The notes: generated by a model not told the origin, from the sequence alone. A DNA stretch of 64,000 nt from Flavobacteriales bacterium (GCA_947456965.1 CANGTU010000001.1:123889-187888), one strand, 5' to 3'; shown: positions 1 to 8,623, counted from the first letter of the stretch. Numbers and translations are program-made.

Positions 1-1148
1 AATTCGTAGTCATAAAGCAACTGCCCCACATCATCCATCCCCTTGAAATCATGGAAAATGCGAAAGTCACTGCTTGTACTCGCAGGCCGGCTGCCCAGCT
101 TTCCTGTGGCTTCGCGCTCTCGTCCGTTGCGCAGGTAAATGATCTCGATAGCATCACCGGGGTTCTTGTCTTGAATCACCTCAGCCAGTTCATCGAACGT
201 GCGAACGTCAACACCGCCTGCCCGGACAATGATATCGCCCGGCTGGAGGCCCATCGTCTGGGCACACGAGTTTTCATCTACCGATCCAATCGAAACACCC
301 TGACCAGAAACATCACAATCCCCGCCTGGTGTGACACCGAGGAAGGCCATTTCACCCAACACGAATCCCTCACCGGACCAATCGAATGGCTGGGCCAGGC
401 GGAGGCAGCTGTCGAGATTGACTCCCTGACTATCCCGGAGAAAGAGCAAGATAGAGTCGGGATCTACATCCAGAAAGAAGGGGCCTCCCTCATCCATTCC
501 GGGAGTCAGAAAAGGCGAAACCGGACCGGTTGATTCGGATATCCTGTCACTGAGTATCGCCCGAACGACTTTCTTCCTGCCGTCGCGAAGGATTTGGAGT
601 TTCAATTCATCGCCTGGTTTTTGGGAGCGGACCCGGATGGCCACTTCTTCGGCGCGTTCCGTGCGGACACCATTGATATGGGTAATTAAATCACCTGCCT
701 GAAGTCCGCAGGATCCCGCCGGTGAAGCGGGGTCAACTTCTGTAATGCGCGCGGCGCCTTCTCCCTTGCCCGGTAACAGTGCATCCCGCATGGTGATTCC
801 GAGGTAGGGGTGAAATTCCAGGGGGGCAATGGGCGATGAAAAGGGAATGGGTGGGGGCAGGTTGGAACTGCTGTTGTCCGGCGCTGCAGATGTTCCATGC
901 TCCCAATTTCCCAGCTGAATTTCGAAGCGCTGGCCGTCTTTTAGAGTACCGGACTCATCTGTCACTCCCATGTCACGCAACACGGATCCTATGTCCTGAC
1001 CATCGCTGAGGTTGATTTCACGTGTTTCGACAATGGTCTTGCCGTTGAGTTCACGGGTAATGGTGATGCGCGCCTTGTCTTGCGCCAGCAGGTGCCCGGG
1101 AAAAAGATAACCCAGCAGAACGATGATCAGGTAAGTAAAACGCATCAT
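1..1148 (-). CDS. Secreted protein with two PDZ domains (partial, C-terminus off the window)
   Basis: The reading frame is open from an ATG at 1148 to the left edge, giving about 382 codons. A hydrophobic signal peptide covers residues 1-23 and ends in LLAQ, so export to the periplasm or beyond is likely. Two PDZ domains can be read: about residues 114-200 (YLGITM start, then AGDLITHING) and about 267-352 (FLGVTPGG start, then QPGDIIVRAGG). No trypsin-like or S41 protease motif precedes the PDZs, so this is not an ordinary DegP or CtpA; the part beyond the edge is unknown. PDZ pairs usually bind C-terminal peptides or act as scaffolds, and the function here is inferred only from that. It is the last visible gene of a minus-strand run surE, membrane protein, lpxB, spoIID-like, 86 nt after the preceding stop. 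The two tandem ATGs at 1148 and 1145 are equivalent candidate starts. Confidence 0.85.
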   Translation of the reverse strand, partial: MMRFTYLIIVLLGYLFPGHLLAQDKARITITRELNGKTIVETREINLSDGQDIGSVLRDMGVTDESGTLKDGQRFEIQLGNWEHGTSAAPDNSSSNLPPPIPFSSPIAPLEFHPYLGITMRDALLPGKGEGAARITEVDPASPAGSCGLQAGDLITHINGVRTERAEEVAIRVRSQKPGDELKLQILRDGRKKVVRAILSDRISESTGPVSPFLTPGMDEGGPFFLDVDPDSILLFLRDSQGVNLDSCLRLAQPFDWSGEGFVLGEMAFLGVTPGGDCDVSGQGVSIGSVDENSCAQTMGLQPGDIIVRAGGVDVRTFDELAEVIQDKNPGDAIEIIYLRNGREREATGKLGSRPASTSSDFRIFHDFKGMDDVGQLLYDYE

Positions 1149-1234
1149 GGAAATGAAAACGAAAGCGAATGTAGCAATCGATCGGCTGAAGCCTGGTTAA
1201 AGGTCGTCAAACAATGTTAAGCAAATCCCGCAGA

Positions 1235-2377
1235 TCAGTCCTCTTTAAAAAACCAGATAAAACGGCGGGGTACGAGGTGCACGCCGTGATAATAGAACTG
1301 GATAATATCTTTATAGGAATACCCGAGCTGCGCCATGCGCATGGCACCTTCCTGGCAGAGCCCGACGCCATGGCCGAATCCCTGCCCGATAAGCCGCACA
1401 GCAGCGCCATCCCGATGTACGGTGAAATAGGCAGACCGCAGCTTGAAATCTGTGCGAATAGTGCGCATCGGGATGCGTGTTCGCTCATCCACGAAATACA
1501 GTTCTTTCTCTTGAGGGAAATAGGCGAGCGCTTCTACCTCCAGGGAATCATCCTGAGGAAATCGCTTCGAATCGAGGTACCGCGTCCATTGGTCGAGCGG
1601 AATGGACTTTTCCCAGTTGCTGTTGGGCATTACCAGGCAAAAGGTGTCGCGTCTTCCGACGCAATAGGAGAGGGGCTTGCTCCATACGTGCTCCGCATTA
1701 AGCGTGTGCCCGCCGCAGTTGCTATGGAAAGCAGCTGTGATCAGGTTGATGTCATCATCCACAATCACCACATCGAAGGTCTCATTCGTTGCAGTCACCG
1801 CTTCGGGAACAAAGCGGGGGCGCCCATGATACACCTGACAATGCACCTGATCGCAAAGGTTGAATCCTTCAGCTTCATGTCGTCGCAGGTTGCTCAGCGC
1901 GTAGGTGCGTGAAATGATGGCCTGAACCTTATAGTACTCGAGTGTATGCCTGGCCCCGGCTTCGGCCTCTATCACACCGGGAATGTATTCCTCCACATCC
2001 AGCCGGTTCAGCAGGAGGAGTCGTCCGCCTGTTGCTTTCGCGATGAGTTCACCCGGGTAAATGCGGCCAGTTGCTTTTAGACCGGTAGCTGCGATACGAA
2101 ATTCTCCGTTTCCTTTCAGGGTTATGGAAGAAGCGTTGGCAATTCGTTCTTCACCCCGACGGATGACAACCTGGCTGCCTTCAGCAATGAGTTCAAAGGA
2201 TTGACCAGATGCGATCCTGAGCTGTCCCGCCCCCTGCACGTCAAAGGATCCGGCTGTTACTTCTATGCGGGCAGCATGAAAAGATGAGCCCTGCATGATG
2301 CCCACAAGGATTGATACCGCTTCGCATACCCGCGGGACCAGCAAAAAGGAAAGCATAGTCAGCAAGACTTTCATCAC
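1235..2377 (-). CDS. SpoIID/LytB-domain protein (putative lytic transglycosylase)
   Basis: The 380-aa protein has an N-terminal signal peptide (about residues 1-20) and a C-terminal SpoIID/LytB domain. The family landmarks are visible: EEYIPGVIEAEAG near residues 129-141, with the Glu at about 139 aligned to the catalytic Glu of sporulation SpoIID; then VQAIISRTYAL; SNCGGHT; and near the C-terminus GFGHGVGLCQEGAMRMA. In sporulating Firmicutes SpoIID cleaves denuded glycan strands. Bacteroidota do not sporulate, so here it is most likely a peptidoglycan remodelling enzyme in the periplasm; that role is inference. It lies 65 nt downstream of lpxB and 86 nt upstream of the PDZ gene on the same strand, so cotranscription with envelope genes is likely. 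Confidence 0.9.
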   Translation of the reverse strand: MMKVLLTMLSFLLVPRVCEAVSILVGIMQGSSFHAARIEVTAGSFDVQGAGQLRIASGQSFELIAEGSQVVIRRGEERIANASSITLKGNGEFRIAATGLKATGRIYPGELIAKATGGRLLLLNRLDVEEYIPGVIEAEAGARHTLEYYKVQAIISRTYALSNLRRHEAEGFNLCDQVHCQVYHGRPRFVPEAVTATNETFDVVIVDDDINLITAAFHSNCGGHTLNAEHVWSKPLSYCVGRRDTFCLVMPNSNWEKSIPLDQWTRYLDSKRFPQDDSLEVEALAYFPQEKELYFVDERTRIPMRTIRTDFKLRSAYFTVHRDGAAVRLIGQGFGHGVGLCQEGAMRMAQLGYSYKDIIQFYYHGVHLVPRRFIWFFKED

Positions 2378-2442
2378 ATGCGATTGAAGGAGTTGGACAC
2401 GCTCCGAAAGTAGGATCGCAGGGATGCGTGTGCGGGACTGTC

Positions 2443-3573
2443 TCAGTCTTTTTTCAACACCAGTTTTGCAGTTCGCATGGATGCGCCGCCGCCGCCCAGT
2501 TGTGCGCGGAGGTCTTCATATCCGGCCAAGACTTCATCACGCGCGGGCCCATCGTCTGTGAGTTTCTTCAACTCTGCTATGAGATTGGGGGTGGTGAGTT
2601 CGCCCTGGATCAGCTCAGTTAACAGCCTCCGGTCGAGAATGAGGTTGACCAGTGAAATATACTTGACCTTGATCAGCCTGCGGGCAATCCAGTATGAAAG
2701 GGTATTGCCCCGGTAGCATACGACCTGGGGAGTGCCAATAAGCCCGGCTTCCAGGGTAGCAGTGCCGCTGGTGACCAATCCAGCTCGGGCGATCCGCAAA
2801 ACATCATAGGTCCGGTTGCGCACAAGCTTCACACTTGCCCCGGATTGCGCCAGAAACGGCGCGTAAAAGTCATCCGGCTGAGAGGGAGCAGCAGCCAGCA
2901 CAAACTGATAACCGGGAAACCCGACTGCAGCCTCCAGCATCTTCGGGAGCATGGCCCGGATCTCTTGCCTGCGGCTCCCGGGCAGAAGGGCGATCACAGG
3001 CCGGCTGTCGAGCCCCAGATCGGTACGAATGGCATTCACATCGCGCATTCCTCCGGCTAATGCATCCAGAAGCGGATGCCCGACAAACCAAACGGGATAA
3101 TGATACCGCGCATAGAACTCTTGTTCAAAGGGCAGTACCACCGCCATTTGATCTACATGGCGAATAATGTCGTACACGCGGTTTTCCTTCCATGCCCATA
3201 CCTGTGGCGAGATGTAATAGAATACCCGGATACCGCGTTTTTTCGCCCATTCTGCCATGCGCAGGTTAAACCCCGGATAGTCAATAAGAAGGAGTACATC
3301 GGGTTTCCAGGTGAGGATATCTTCCTTGCATGACCGGAAGTTGCGCATGATGGTGCGGATGTTGGCGATCACCTCCGCAAAACCCATAAAGGCCAGTTCG
3401 CGGTAATGCTTGACCACATCAACACCGGCTGACTGCATGAGGTCGCCACCCCAGCCGCGCATGGTCACGGACGAATCCAACTGCCGGATGGCATGAGCGA
3501 GGCTGGATCCGTGAAGGTCACCGGATGCTTCTCCTGCGATGAGATAGATCTTCATGGGCTTTGATGCTTGCAA
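2443..3573 (-). CDS. lpxB: Lipid-A-disaccharide synthase
   Basis: LpxB is a membrane-associated glycosyltransferase (GT19). It joins UDP-2,3-diacylglucosamine and lipid X to make the lipid A disaccharide, so the organism makes LPS. The 376-aa length is normal. Family signatures are present: GEASGDLHG at the N-terminus, ELAFMGFAEVI, SPQVWAWKENR near residue 145, LPGSRRQEI near residue 200, and the nucleotide-sugar region SGTATLEAGLIGTPQVVCY. The second Met (MKIYLIAGE, starting at 3555) fits the usual LpxB N-terminus better than the first Met at 3573. The gene sits 15 nt after a small membrane-protein gene and downstream of surE, a neighbourhood often seen in Bacteroidota. Confidence 0.97.
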   Translation of the reverse strand: MQASKPMKIYLIAGEASGDLHGSSLAHAIRQLDSSVTMRGWGGDLMQSAGVDVVKHYRELAFMGFAEVIANIRTIMRNFRSCKEDILTWKPDVLLLIDYPGFNLRMAEWAKKRGIRVFYYISPQVWAWKENRVYDIIRHVDQMAVVLPFEQEFYARYHYPVWFVGHPLLDALAGGMRDVNAIRTDLGLDSRPVIALLPGSRRQEIRAMLPKMLEAAVGFPGYQFVLAAAPSQPDDFYAPFLAQSGASVKLVRNRTYDVLRIARAGLVTSGTATLEAGLIGTPQVVCYRGNTLSYWIARRLIKVKYISLVNLILDRRLLTELIQGELTTPNLIAELKKLTDDGPARDEVLAGYEDLRAQLGGGGASMRTAKLVLKKD

Positions 3574-3588
3574 GAATACGGTGGAAGC

Positions 3589-3900
3589 TCAATAGAGACA
3601 GAGAGCCACCGGTACGCTGAGTATGACAACCGCAAGCAATCCTTTGCATAGGTTATACCACTGGAGACGAAGAAAAATGTAGAACAGCACCACGTCAACC
3701 AAAATAGAAATGGTGACTATTTTATCCTGAAACATGGAGGTGATACCATAGAAGGTGTCATGCAAATAGTAGGTAAATGGATGATCCGTGCCTATTGACC
3801 AGATGATGCCAAAGAGCATGAAACCCAAAAGTGCGCCTGCCAGCCCGATGACCACGCCGATCCAGATCTTGTCCAGACGATGTTTGCTCAGAGTTCCCAT
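3589..3900 (-). CDS. Small integral membrane protein between surE and lpxB
   Basis: This 103-aa protein has a short basic N-terminus (KHRLDK) followed by three predicted hydrophobic segments at about residues 12-34, 58-76 and 80-102. It has no recognisable catalytic motif. Its start codon overlaps the end of surE by 13 nt and its stop lies 15 nt before lpxB, so it is almost certainly translated from the same message as both. The position suggests a link with lipid A or envelope biogenesis, but no function is known to me. The tight packing and clean hydrophobic pattern argue for a real gene. Confidence 0.75.
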   Translation of the reverse strand: MGTLSKHRLDKIWIGVVIGLAGALLGFMLFGIIWSIGTDHPFTYYLHDTFYGITSMFQDKIVTISILVDVVLFYIFLRLQWYNLCKGLLAVVILSVPVALCLY

Positions 3901-4664
3901 TGTTGTAAATGTGAAATGGTATGATAAGCAGTCAGGTCAAAGTGAACGGGAACCACTGAAACATATTGGTGATGCAGAGCATACTCATCGGTTTCTTCTC
4001 CTGTGTCCAGGCTTTTGAATTCGCCGGTAAGCCAGTAATAAGACTTCCCGGTGGGATCAGTGCGATGGTCGAAGGCGTCTTCCCAGCGCGCCTTGGCCTG
4101 ACGACAAACACGAATACCCCGGAGATCTTCAGGTCGGGCACGCGGAATATTCACGTTGAGACAAAGCCCCTCGGGAAGATGCTGATCCGACAGCATACGG
4201 GTTACGACCTTACGGGCCACACCGATACTGGCTTCAAAATCCGCGTCAATGCTGTGGTCGAGAAGTGAAAATCCGGCAGAAGGGATACCCTCTATGGCTC
4301 CTTCAATGGCGGCGGACATGGTGCCGGAATAGATTACGTTGATGGATGAATTGGCGCCGTGGTTGATGCCACTGACCAGCAGGTCGGGTTTTCGCTTAAG
4401 CACCTGGTAAATGGCCAGTTTCACACAATCTACCGGGGTTCCCGAACAGGAATAGGCCTGAATCCCCTCGCCGTAATCGACCCGCTCAAGCCGAAGTACG
4501 CCATGGATGGTGACCGCATGACCCATTCCGCTCTGTGGCTTATCGGGAGCCACCACCAATACATCGCCGAGATCACGCACGGCCTCAACCAGCGAGCGGA
4601 TTCCCCGGGCGTATATACCATCATCGTTGGTAACGAGAATAAGCGGACGATTGGATGCATGCAT
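3888..4664 (-). CDS. surE: 5'/3'-nucleotidase SurE
   Basis: SurE is a metal-dependent survival protein that removes phosphate from nucleoside monophosphates. The 258-aa sequence has the metal-binding N-terminus ILVTNDDGIYARG, the GMGHA segment, SGTPVDCVKLA near residue 79, and the NHGANSSINVIYSGT motif near residue 101 that carries the conserved Asn and Ser. The length is normal. It is the first gene of the minus-strand operon running towards lpxB and diverges from the thiolase gene at 4743. A perfect TAnnTTTG box lies only 4 nt before the ATG, suggesting a very short or absent leader. Confidence 0.97.
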   Translation of the reverse strand: MHASNRPLILVTNDDGIYARGIRSLVEAVRDLGDVLVVAPDKPQSGMGHAVTIHGVLRLERVDYGEGIQAYSCSGTPVDCVKLAIYQVLKRKPDLLVSGINHGANSSINVIYSGTMSAAIEGAIEGIPSAGFSLLDHSIDADFEASIGVARKVVTRMLSDQHLPEGLCLNVNIPRARPEDLRGIRVCRQAKARWEDAFDHRTDPTGKSYYWLTGEFKSLDTGEETDEYALHHQYVSVVPVHFDLTAYHTISHLQQWEL

Positions 4665-4668
4665 GAGG

Positions 4669-4676
4669 CAAACTTA
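4669..4676 (-). promoter_or_regulatory. Candidate -7 promoter box of surE
   Basis: On the minus strand the sequence reads TAAGTTTG, an exact match to the Bacteroidota -7 consensus TAnnTTTG. It ends 4 nt before the surE ATG at 4664. If it is used, transcription would start at or next to the ATG. No TTG was found at the usual 17-23 nt upstream distance. Confidence 0.45.
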
Positions 4677-4742
4677 AGGCTGCTGCACTCCCACTCGGTT
4701 GCTCCGGACCCTTTCGCCATCTTTGCTGCGAAATAGACTATC

Positions 4743-5939
4743 ATGAATGCCTACATCATCGACGGTATCCGCACCCCCATCGGAAGCTTCACAGGATCTC
4801 TCGCATCGGTGAGAGCGGATGACCTGGCTGCTCATGTCATCCGGGAGTTAATCCAGCGCCATGCCGGTCTGGATCCTCATGCGCTCGCTGATGTAGTCAT
4901 GGGCTGTGCCAACCAGGCCGGTGAAGACAATCGGAACGTGGCGCGCATGGCGTTGCTGCTTGCAGGACTGCCTGTGACCGTTCCCGGCGAGACCATTAAC
5001 CGGCTCTGTGCCTCCGGGCTTTCGGCCGTGATTCAGGCCAGCAGGGCAGCACATTGTGGCGAGGGGAATGTCTTTATCGCCGGCGGTGTGGAACACATGA
5101 CTCGCGGTCCATGGGTGCTTTCCAAAGCCGGTTCTGCATTCGGGCGTGATCAGCAGCTTTATGACAGCAGCTTCGGATGGCGCTTTATACACCCGCACAT
5201 GCAGGAGCGCTATGGCACAGAAGCCATGGGAGAAACGGCTGAAAATCTCGCTGTTCAATTTTCCATATCCCGTGAAGATCAGGATCGATTCGCCTTCCGC
5301 AGCCAGCAGAAGGCCGCAGCATCCGGAACGTGGTTCAGTGCTGAAATTGCCCCTGTGAGCATTCCGCGTAAGAAGGGCGACCCGCTGATGTTTGCAGCGG
5401 ATGAGTTCATCCGTCCTGAAACCACCGAGCAAGTACTCGCCGGACTCAGGCCGGCCTTCCGTAAGGATGGTACGGTGACGGCTGGCAATGCTTCCGGACT
5501 TAATGATGGCGCTGCTGCGCTGCTTGTGGCATCCGAGCAAGGCATCCGCGATCACGGATTGCAGCCCATGGCCCGCGTGGTGTCGTCAGCAGTAACGGGC
5601 ACTGAGCCACGCATCATGGGGATCGGCCCTGTAGAGGCATCCCGACTGGCACTGAAACGCGCCGGCCTCACCCTTGACGACCTGTCGGTCATCGAAATCA
5701 ACGAAGCCTTTGCTGCACAGGTGCTGTCCTGCACGCGTTCATTCGGACTTGCCGATGATGACCCTCGCATCAATCCCCACGGTGGAGCCATTGCGCTCGG
5801 CCACCCGCTGGGCATGAGCGGCGCACGGCTGGCCCTCACCGCCTCCCGGCAACTCCAGCTTGGTGCGGGCAGATATGCCCTGGTGACCATGTGCATCGGC
5901 GTAGGTCAAGGCTATGCCGCTGTGCTTGAGCGGGCCTGA
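4743..5939 (+). CDS. paaJ: 3-oxoadipyl-CoA/acetyl-CoA thiolase, PaaJ/PcaF type
   Basis: A 398-aa thiolase. The active-site nucleophile Cys is at about residue 89 in [11 protein letters not shown], the His motif is in [20 protein letters not shown], and the second catalytic Cys is in TMCIGVGQG. The N-terminal stretch SVRADDLAA and the segment [16 protein letters not shown] are typical of the 3-oxoadipyl-CoA thiolases of phenylacetate and beta-ketoadipate degradation, rather than generic acetoacetyl-CoA thiolases. The enzyme cleaves 3-oxoadipyl-CoA to acetyl-CoA and succinyl-CoA. The next gene is a PaaY-like protein, which supports the Paa assignment, but no other paa gene is visible. It could still work as a general beta-ketothiolase. 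It diverges from surE with a 78-nt gap. Confidence 0.9.
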   Translation: MNAYIIDGIRTPIGSFTGSLASVRADDLAAHVIRELIQRHAGLDPHALADVVMGCANQAGEDNRNVARMALLLAGLPVTVPGETINRLCASGLSAVIQASRAAHCGEGNVFIAGGVEHMTRGPWVLSKAGSAFGRDQQLYDSSFGWRFIHPHMQERYGTEAMGETAENLAVQFSISREDQDRFAFRSQQKAAASGTWFSAEIAPVSIPRKKGDPLMFAADEFIRPETTEQVLAGLRPAFRKDGTVTAGNASGLNDGAAALLVASEQGIRDHGLQPMARVVSSAVTGTEPRIMGIGPVEASRLALKRAGLTLDDLSVIEINEAFAAQVLSCTRSFGLADDDPRINPHGGAIALGHPLGMSGARLALTASRQLQLGAGRYALVTMCIGVGQGYAAVLERA

Positions 5940-6005
5940 CTCCCGGATTCTGCATACCCGGCATACCACGTGATGCTGGTCGGCAGGAGGTGTGGAGGGA
6001 TGTCC

Positions 6006-6013
6006 TACTTTAG
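6006..6013 (+). promoter_or_regulatory. Near-match -7 box before paaY-like gene
   Basis: TACTTTAG differs by one base from TAnnTTTG and ends 6 nt before the ATG at 6020. It could give the second gene of this cluster its own start. This is weak evidence alone; it is listed because several other genes show the same close spacing. Confidence 0.25.
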
Positions 6014-6019
6014 AGCCAT

Positions 6020-6628
6020 ATGTCCAGCTTCTATGAATTCAATGGATTCAGGCCTGTAGTGCATGAATCTGCATTTGTGCATCCCCGTGCAACGGTGACC
6101 GGCCATGTGGTTATAGGCCGGGATGTGTATATCGGCCCGGGCGCTGCAATCCGCGGCGACTGGGGCCGGATTGTCGTGTCGGATGGATGCAACGTGCAGG
6201 AAAACTGCACGATCCATATGTTCCCTGGTGTCACCGTGTACCTCCATGAAAACGCCCACATAGGACATGGAGCTATCATTCACGGCGCTGAAATCGGTCG
6301 TGATGTGCTCATCGGAATGAATGCTGTCATTATGGACCGGGCGAGAATAGGAGCAGGATCCGTGGTGGGCGCACTATGCTTCGTTTCTGCTGATATGGAC
6401 ATCCCTGAGCGAAGTGTGGTGGTGGGGAATCCGGCGCGCATCGTAAAGGATGTGTCGGACGAAATGCTTGCATGGAAGCAGGAAGGAACCCGCATTTATC
6501 AGTCTTTGCCTGATGCATGCCGGGAAGGTTTGCGCCCGTGTGAGCCGCTGAGAGAAGAGCCTGCAGGACGCACTCAGGAGGTTCCGCAGTACCGCACCTG
6601 GAACGAAACAAAATCATCCGGAGGATAA
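6020..6628 (+). CDS. paaY: PaaY-like hexapeptide-repeat protein (gamma carbonic anhydrase fold)
   Basis: The 202-aa protein forms a left-handed beta-helix of isoleucine-patch hexapeptides from about residue 15 to 150. The putative metal-binding His residues fall in NCTIHMF, HIGHGAIIHG. The closest family I recognise is PaaY: the start ...FNGFRPVVHESAFVHP, GRIVVSDGCNVQENC, LIGMNAVIMDRA, and the C-terminal LAWKQEGTRIYQ and CEPLREE all match its pattern. PaaY is a thioesterase that removes dead-end CoA adducts in phenylacetate catabolism. It lies 80 nt downstream of the PaaJ-type thiolase, which fits that role. Plain gamma-carbonic anhydrase is the alternative, but the C-terminal extension argues for PaaY. 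Confidence 0.85.
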   Translation: MSSFYEFNGFRPVVHESAFVHPRATVTGHVVIGRDVYIGPGAAIRGDWGRIVVSDGCNVQENCTIHMFPGVTVYLHENAHIGHGAIIHGAEIGRDVLIGMNAVIMDRARIGAGSVVGALCFVSADMDIPERSVVVGNPARIVKDVSDEMLAWKQEGTRIYQSLPDACREGLRPCEPLREEPAGRTQEVPQYRTWNETKSSGG

Positions 6629-6632
6629 TGCC

Positions 6633-7346
6633 ATGCAGGACGACAAGCCCTTTCGGTTCAAGCAGTTTTCCGTGGTCCAGTCGCGGAGTTCTATGAAGGT
6701 GGGAACCGACGCCGTGCTGCTTGGAAGTTGGGCGGAAGTGCGCGGTGCTCAGCGCATCCTCGATGTGGGCTCGGGCAATGGAGTCATTGCCTTGATTTGT
6801 GCTCAGCGAAATCCCACCGCAGTGGTTCATGCCATAGAACTGGACCAGGGCAGTGTTGAGGACGCCGCTTATAATTTCCTCCATGCCCCATGGAGCAGCC
6901 GGATGACTATTTCTGCGGGAGATTTCCTTCAGTTTGAACCAAAGGGACACTTCGATTTTGTGATTTCAAACCCACCATTCTTTTCCCAATCCATCCGGGC
7001 CAGCGACCCCGTGAGAAGCAAAGCCAGGCATGATGACTCTCTTCCGGCAGATATGTTCATGCGTCACACATCCGCATTGATTTCAGAAAATGGGATTGTA
7101 GCTGTCATCATTCCGTTTAGCCAGATGAAGAAATGGCTGAGTGCAGGGGCCGAGGCCAGTCTTTTACCTCGCCGCATTTGCCACGTTTACACTCTGGCCG
7201 ACCGGATGGCTTCGAGGGTGATGATTGAATTCAGTGCTGACTATGCCGGAGAACCGCGCATGGAATCCCTGCTGATCGAGCGCAGACCCGGTGAATTCTC
7301 AGAAGCGTATAAAGAGTTGACACATGACTTCTACACGCGCTGGTAG
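6633..7346 (+). CDS. trmN6: tRNA1(Val) (adenine(37)-N6)-methyltransferase
   Basis: This class I SAM-dependent methyltransferase of 237 aa modifies A37 of tRNA-Val. The SAM-binding motif ILDVGSGNG is near residue 42, and the N6-adenine signature NPPFF is near residue 113. The N-terminal KVGTDAVLLGSW and the HDDSLPADMF segment are typical of the TrmN6/YfiC group. It starts 4 nt after the paaY stop and ends 1 nt before the stop of the convergent START-like gene, so it probably shares the paaJ-paaY transcript. Confidence 0.93.
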   Translation: MQDDKPFRFKQFSVVQSRSSMKVGTDAVLLGSWAEVRGAQRILDVGSGNGVIALICAQRNPTAVVHAIELDQGSVEDAAYNFLHAPWSSRMTISAGDFLQFEPKGHFDFVISNPPFFSQSIRASDPVRSKARHDDSLPADMFMRHTSALISENGIVAVIIPFSQMKKWLSAGAEASLLPRRICHVYTLADRMASRVMIEFSADYAGEPRMESLLIERRPGEFSEAYKELTHDFYTRW

Positions 7347-7347
7347 A

Positions 7348-7728
7348 CTACCCTCCGATGGCCCGCCGCAAGCTGTCCACAGCCGAATCCCAGAGCATGC
7401 GCGTTTCATCTTCCTCGTCAGAATCACAGAAGTCAGTAACCAGAAGGGCTACTTCTCCGGTCATGTCATCAATCTTGATCCGCATCTCGAAGTAGGTCTT
7501 GTCTTTGCCCTCATCGGTCCAATGGAATCGCACAGACTGATTCTTCTTTGTTTGAAGGATCTGGGCATTGCGCTTTTCACCCTCCCAGATAAACGTGAGG
7601 ACATCACCCTGAATATTCACCTTGTCGGCAAACCATTCTTCCAGTCCGCTTGGTGTACTGATGCAATTAAAGAGCACGTGATCAGACGTGCGGATGAGGT
7701 ATTCCAGCTCAAGTTTGGTCTTTTCCAT
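7348..7728 (-). CDS. START/AHSA1-like domain protein
   Basis: The 126-aa sequence fits the helix-grip (SRPBCC) fold: an N-terminal strand ELEYLIRTSDHVLFNCIS, a helix region GLEEWFADKV, a series of strands with EMRIKIDDMTG, and a long C-terminal amphipathic helix ending SLRRAIGG. The family is common in Bacteroidota and has no established substrate; related folds bind hydrophobic ligands or help Hsp90-like chaperones. The acidic stretch DSDEEDE before the last helix is notable. It converges with trmN6 with a single base between the stop codons. Confidence 0.85.
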   Translation of the reverse strand: MEKTKLELEYLIRTSDHVLFNCISTPSGLEEWFADKVNIQGDVLTFIWEGEKRNAQILQTKKNQSVRFHWTDEGKDKTYFEMRIKIDDMTGEVALLVTDFCDSDEEDETRMLWDSAVDSLRRAIGG

Positions 7729-7819
7729 GAAGGAATAGATTTAGTCAGGTAGTCCGTGCAAGGATAACCCATTTTCGCTCAACTGTCTAATTTCCGGTAA
7801 ATGAAGGAATAAGAATGGA

Positions 7820-7845
7820 AAAAGGCCTTCCTGAGAAGGCCTTTT
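7820..7845 (-). terminator. Rho-independent terminator of tRNA-Met
   Basis: An 11-bp inverted repeat (AAAAGGCCTTC / GAAGGCCTTTT) with a 4-nt loop lies directly after the tRNA CCA end. It ends in a run of T on the minus strand, so it should stop the tRNA transcript. Confidence 0.75.
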
Positions 7846-7921
7846 GGTAGCGGGATCGGGGATTGAACCCGAGACCTCATGATTATGAATCATGCGCTCT
7901 AACCAGCTGAGCTACCCCGCC
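7845..7921 (-). tRNA. tRNA-Met (anticodon CAU), elongator type
   Basis: Reading the minus strand, the acceptor 5' half GGCGGGG (ending at 7921) pairs with TCCCGCT, leaving discriminator A and an encoded CCA at 7845-7847. The D arm GCTCAGCTGGTTAGAGC, an anticodon stem CATGA/TCATG around the loop TTCATAA, and the T arm GGGTTCAATCCC are all intact. The anticodon is CAU. The initiator hallmark of three G-C pairs next to the anticodon is absent, so this is an elongator Met tRNA. A lysidine-modified Ile2 tRNA also has CAU and is the alternative. Confidence 0.93.
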
Positions 7922-7953
7922 AAAACAAGGACTATGGCCCCTGAAAACGGGCG

Positions 7954-7961
7954 CAAATATA
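7954..7961 (-). promoter_or_regulatory. Candidate -7 box for tRNA-Met
   Basis: TATATTTG on the minus strand is an exact TAnnTTTG match 32 nt upstream of the mature tRNA 5' end. A TTG occurs only 2 nt further upstream, so the -33 element is not convincing. Confidence 0.45.
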
Positions 7962-7988
7962 GACAAGTTCTCCGGATCGGATTCCCGT

Positions 7989-8444
7989 TCAGTTCGCTTT
8001 GCGCTTCTCCCAGTCCTTGTCCTTATGGATACTCTTCATCGGATCTACAAGCCAGGGATTCTCCGTTTCGATGGGCTCTATGAAGGCAGACTCCATCCGC
8101 ACGGAGTCAGAAGCGGTGTTATACGTGAGCAGGACTCGCACGCTGTCGCAATCCAGAAAGAACTCGTAGATGTAGGTCACGGCCTGGCGGTTGCCTTCCC
8201 GGTGCATGTAAAAGTCCACGAACTTGCCCCGCCGCCTCGGCCAGTCGCACCTCGAGCCAATGGAATTTCCCAGGTTGCGGCCGAAGACCTGCGCTTCCGT
8301 TGGCAGAGATGCCGCCCACACGGAGTCACCCAGGTGCTGAAGGAAAGCATCAGCTTGCTGCCGCCCTGAATCAAGTCGCTCCATACGGCTCCCCAATCCG
8401 CAACTATGCAGGACAATGAGAATCAGAAATACGGTATACTTCAT
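7989..8444 (-). CDS. Predicted lipoprotein of unknown function
   Basis: A 151-aa protein beginning MKYTVFLILIVLHSCG. The hydrophobic stretch ending in LHSC is a lipobox, so the mature protein is probably lipid-anchored at Cys 15. The rest is a small globular domain with two further Cys (SRCDWPRR and FLDCDSV) that could form a disulfide, and a charged tail (HKDKDWEKRKAN). I do not recognise the family. I chose the ATG at 8444 over an upstream GTG at 8465 because it places the signal peptide at the N-terminus. A near-match promoter box (CATATTTG) lies 5 nt before this ATG. Confidence 0.75.
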   Translation of the reverse strand: MKYTVFLILIVLHSCGLGSRMERLDSGRQQADAFLQHLGDSVWAASLPTEAQVFGRNLGNSIGSRCDWPRRRGKFVDFYMHREGNRQAVTYIYEFFLDCDSVRVLLTYNTASDSVRMESAFIEPIETENPWLVDPMKSIHKDKDWEKRKAN

Positions 8445-8623
8445 GGCTGCAAATATGGCATTCACCTATCATTCCCGGCATCCAGAGCAACAGGATCCTC
8501 CCTCTCCACCAAAGGAAACGGAATGCAGATTTTGTGTGACGTGGGAAAAATAAGTTCCCTGGAAATTCATTTATTCTGCGCCTGACTGATTGAGTTGACC
8601 TGCCACATTGCCGCCCTTCCCAA

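Noticed and set aside
51..533. A 160-codon plus-strand frame at the left edge
   Set aside because: The minus strand here encodes the double-PDZ protein; the plus frame has no motif.
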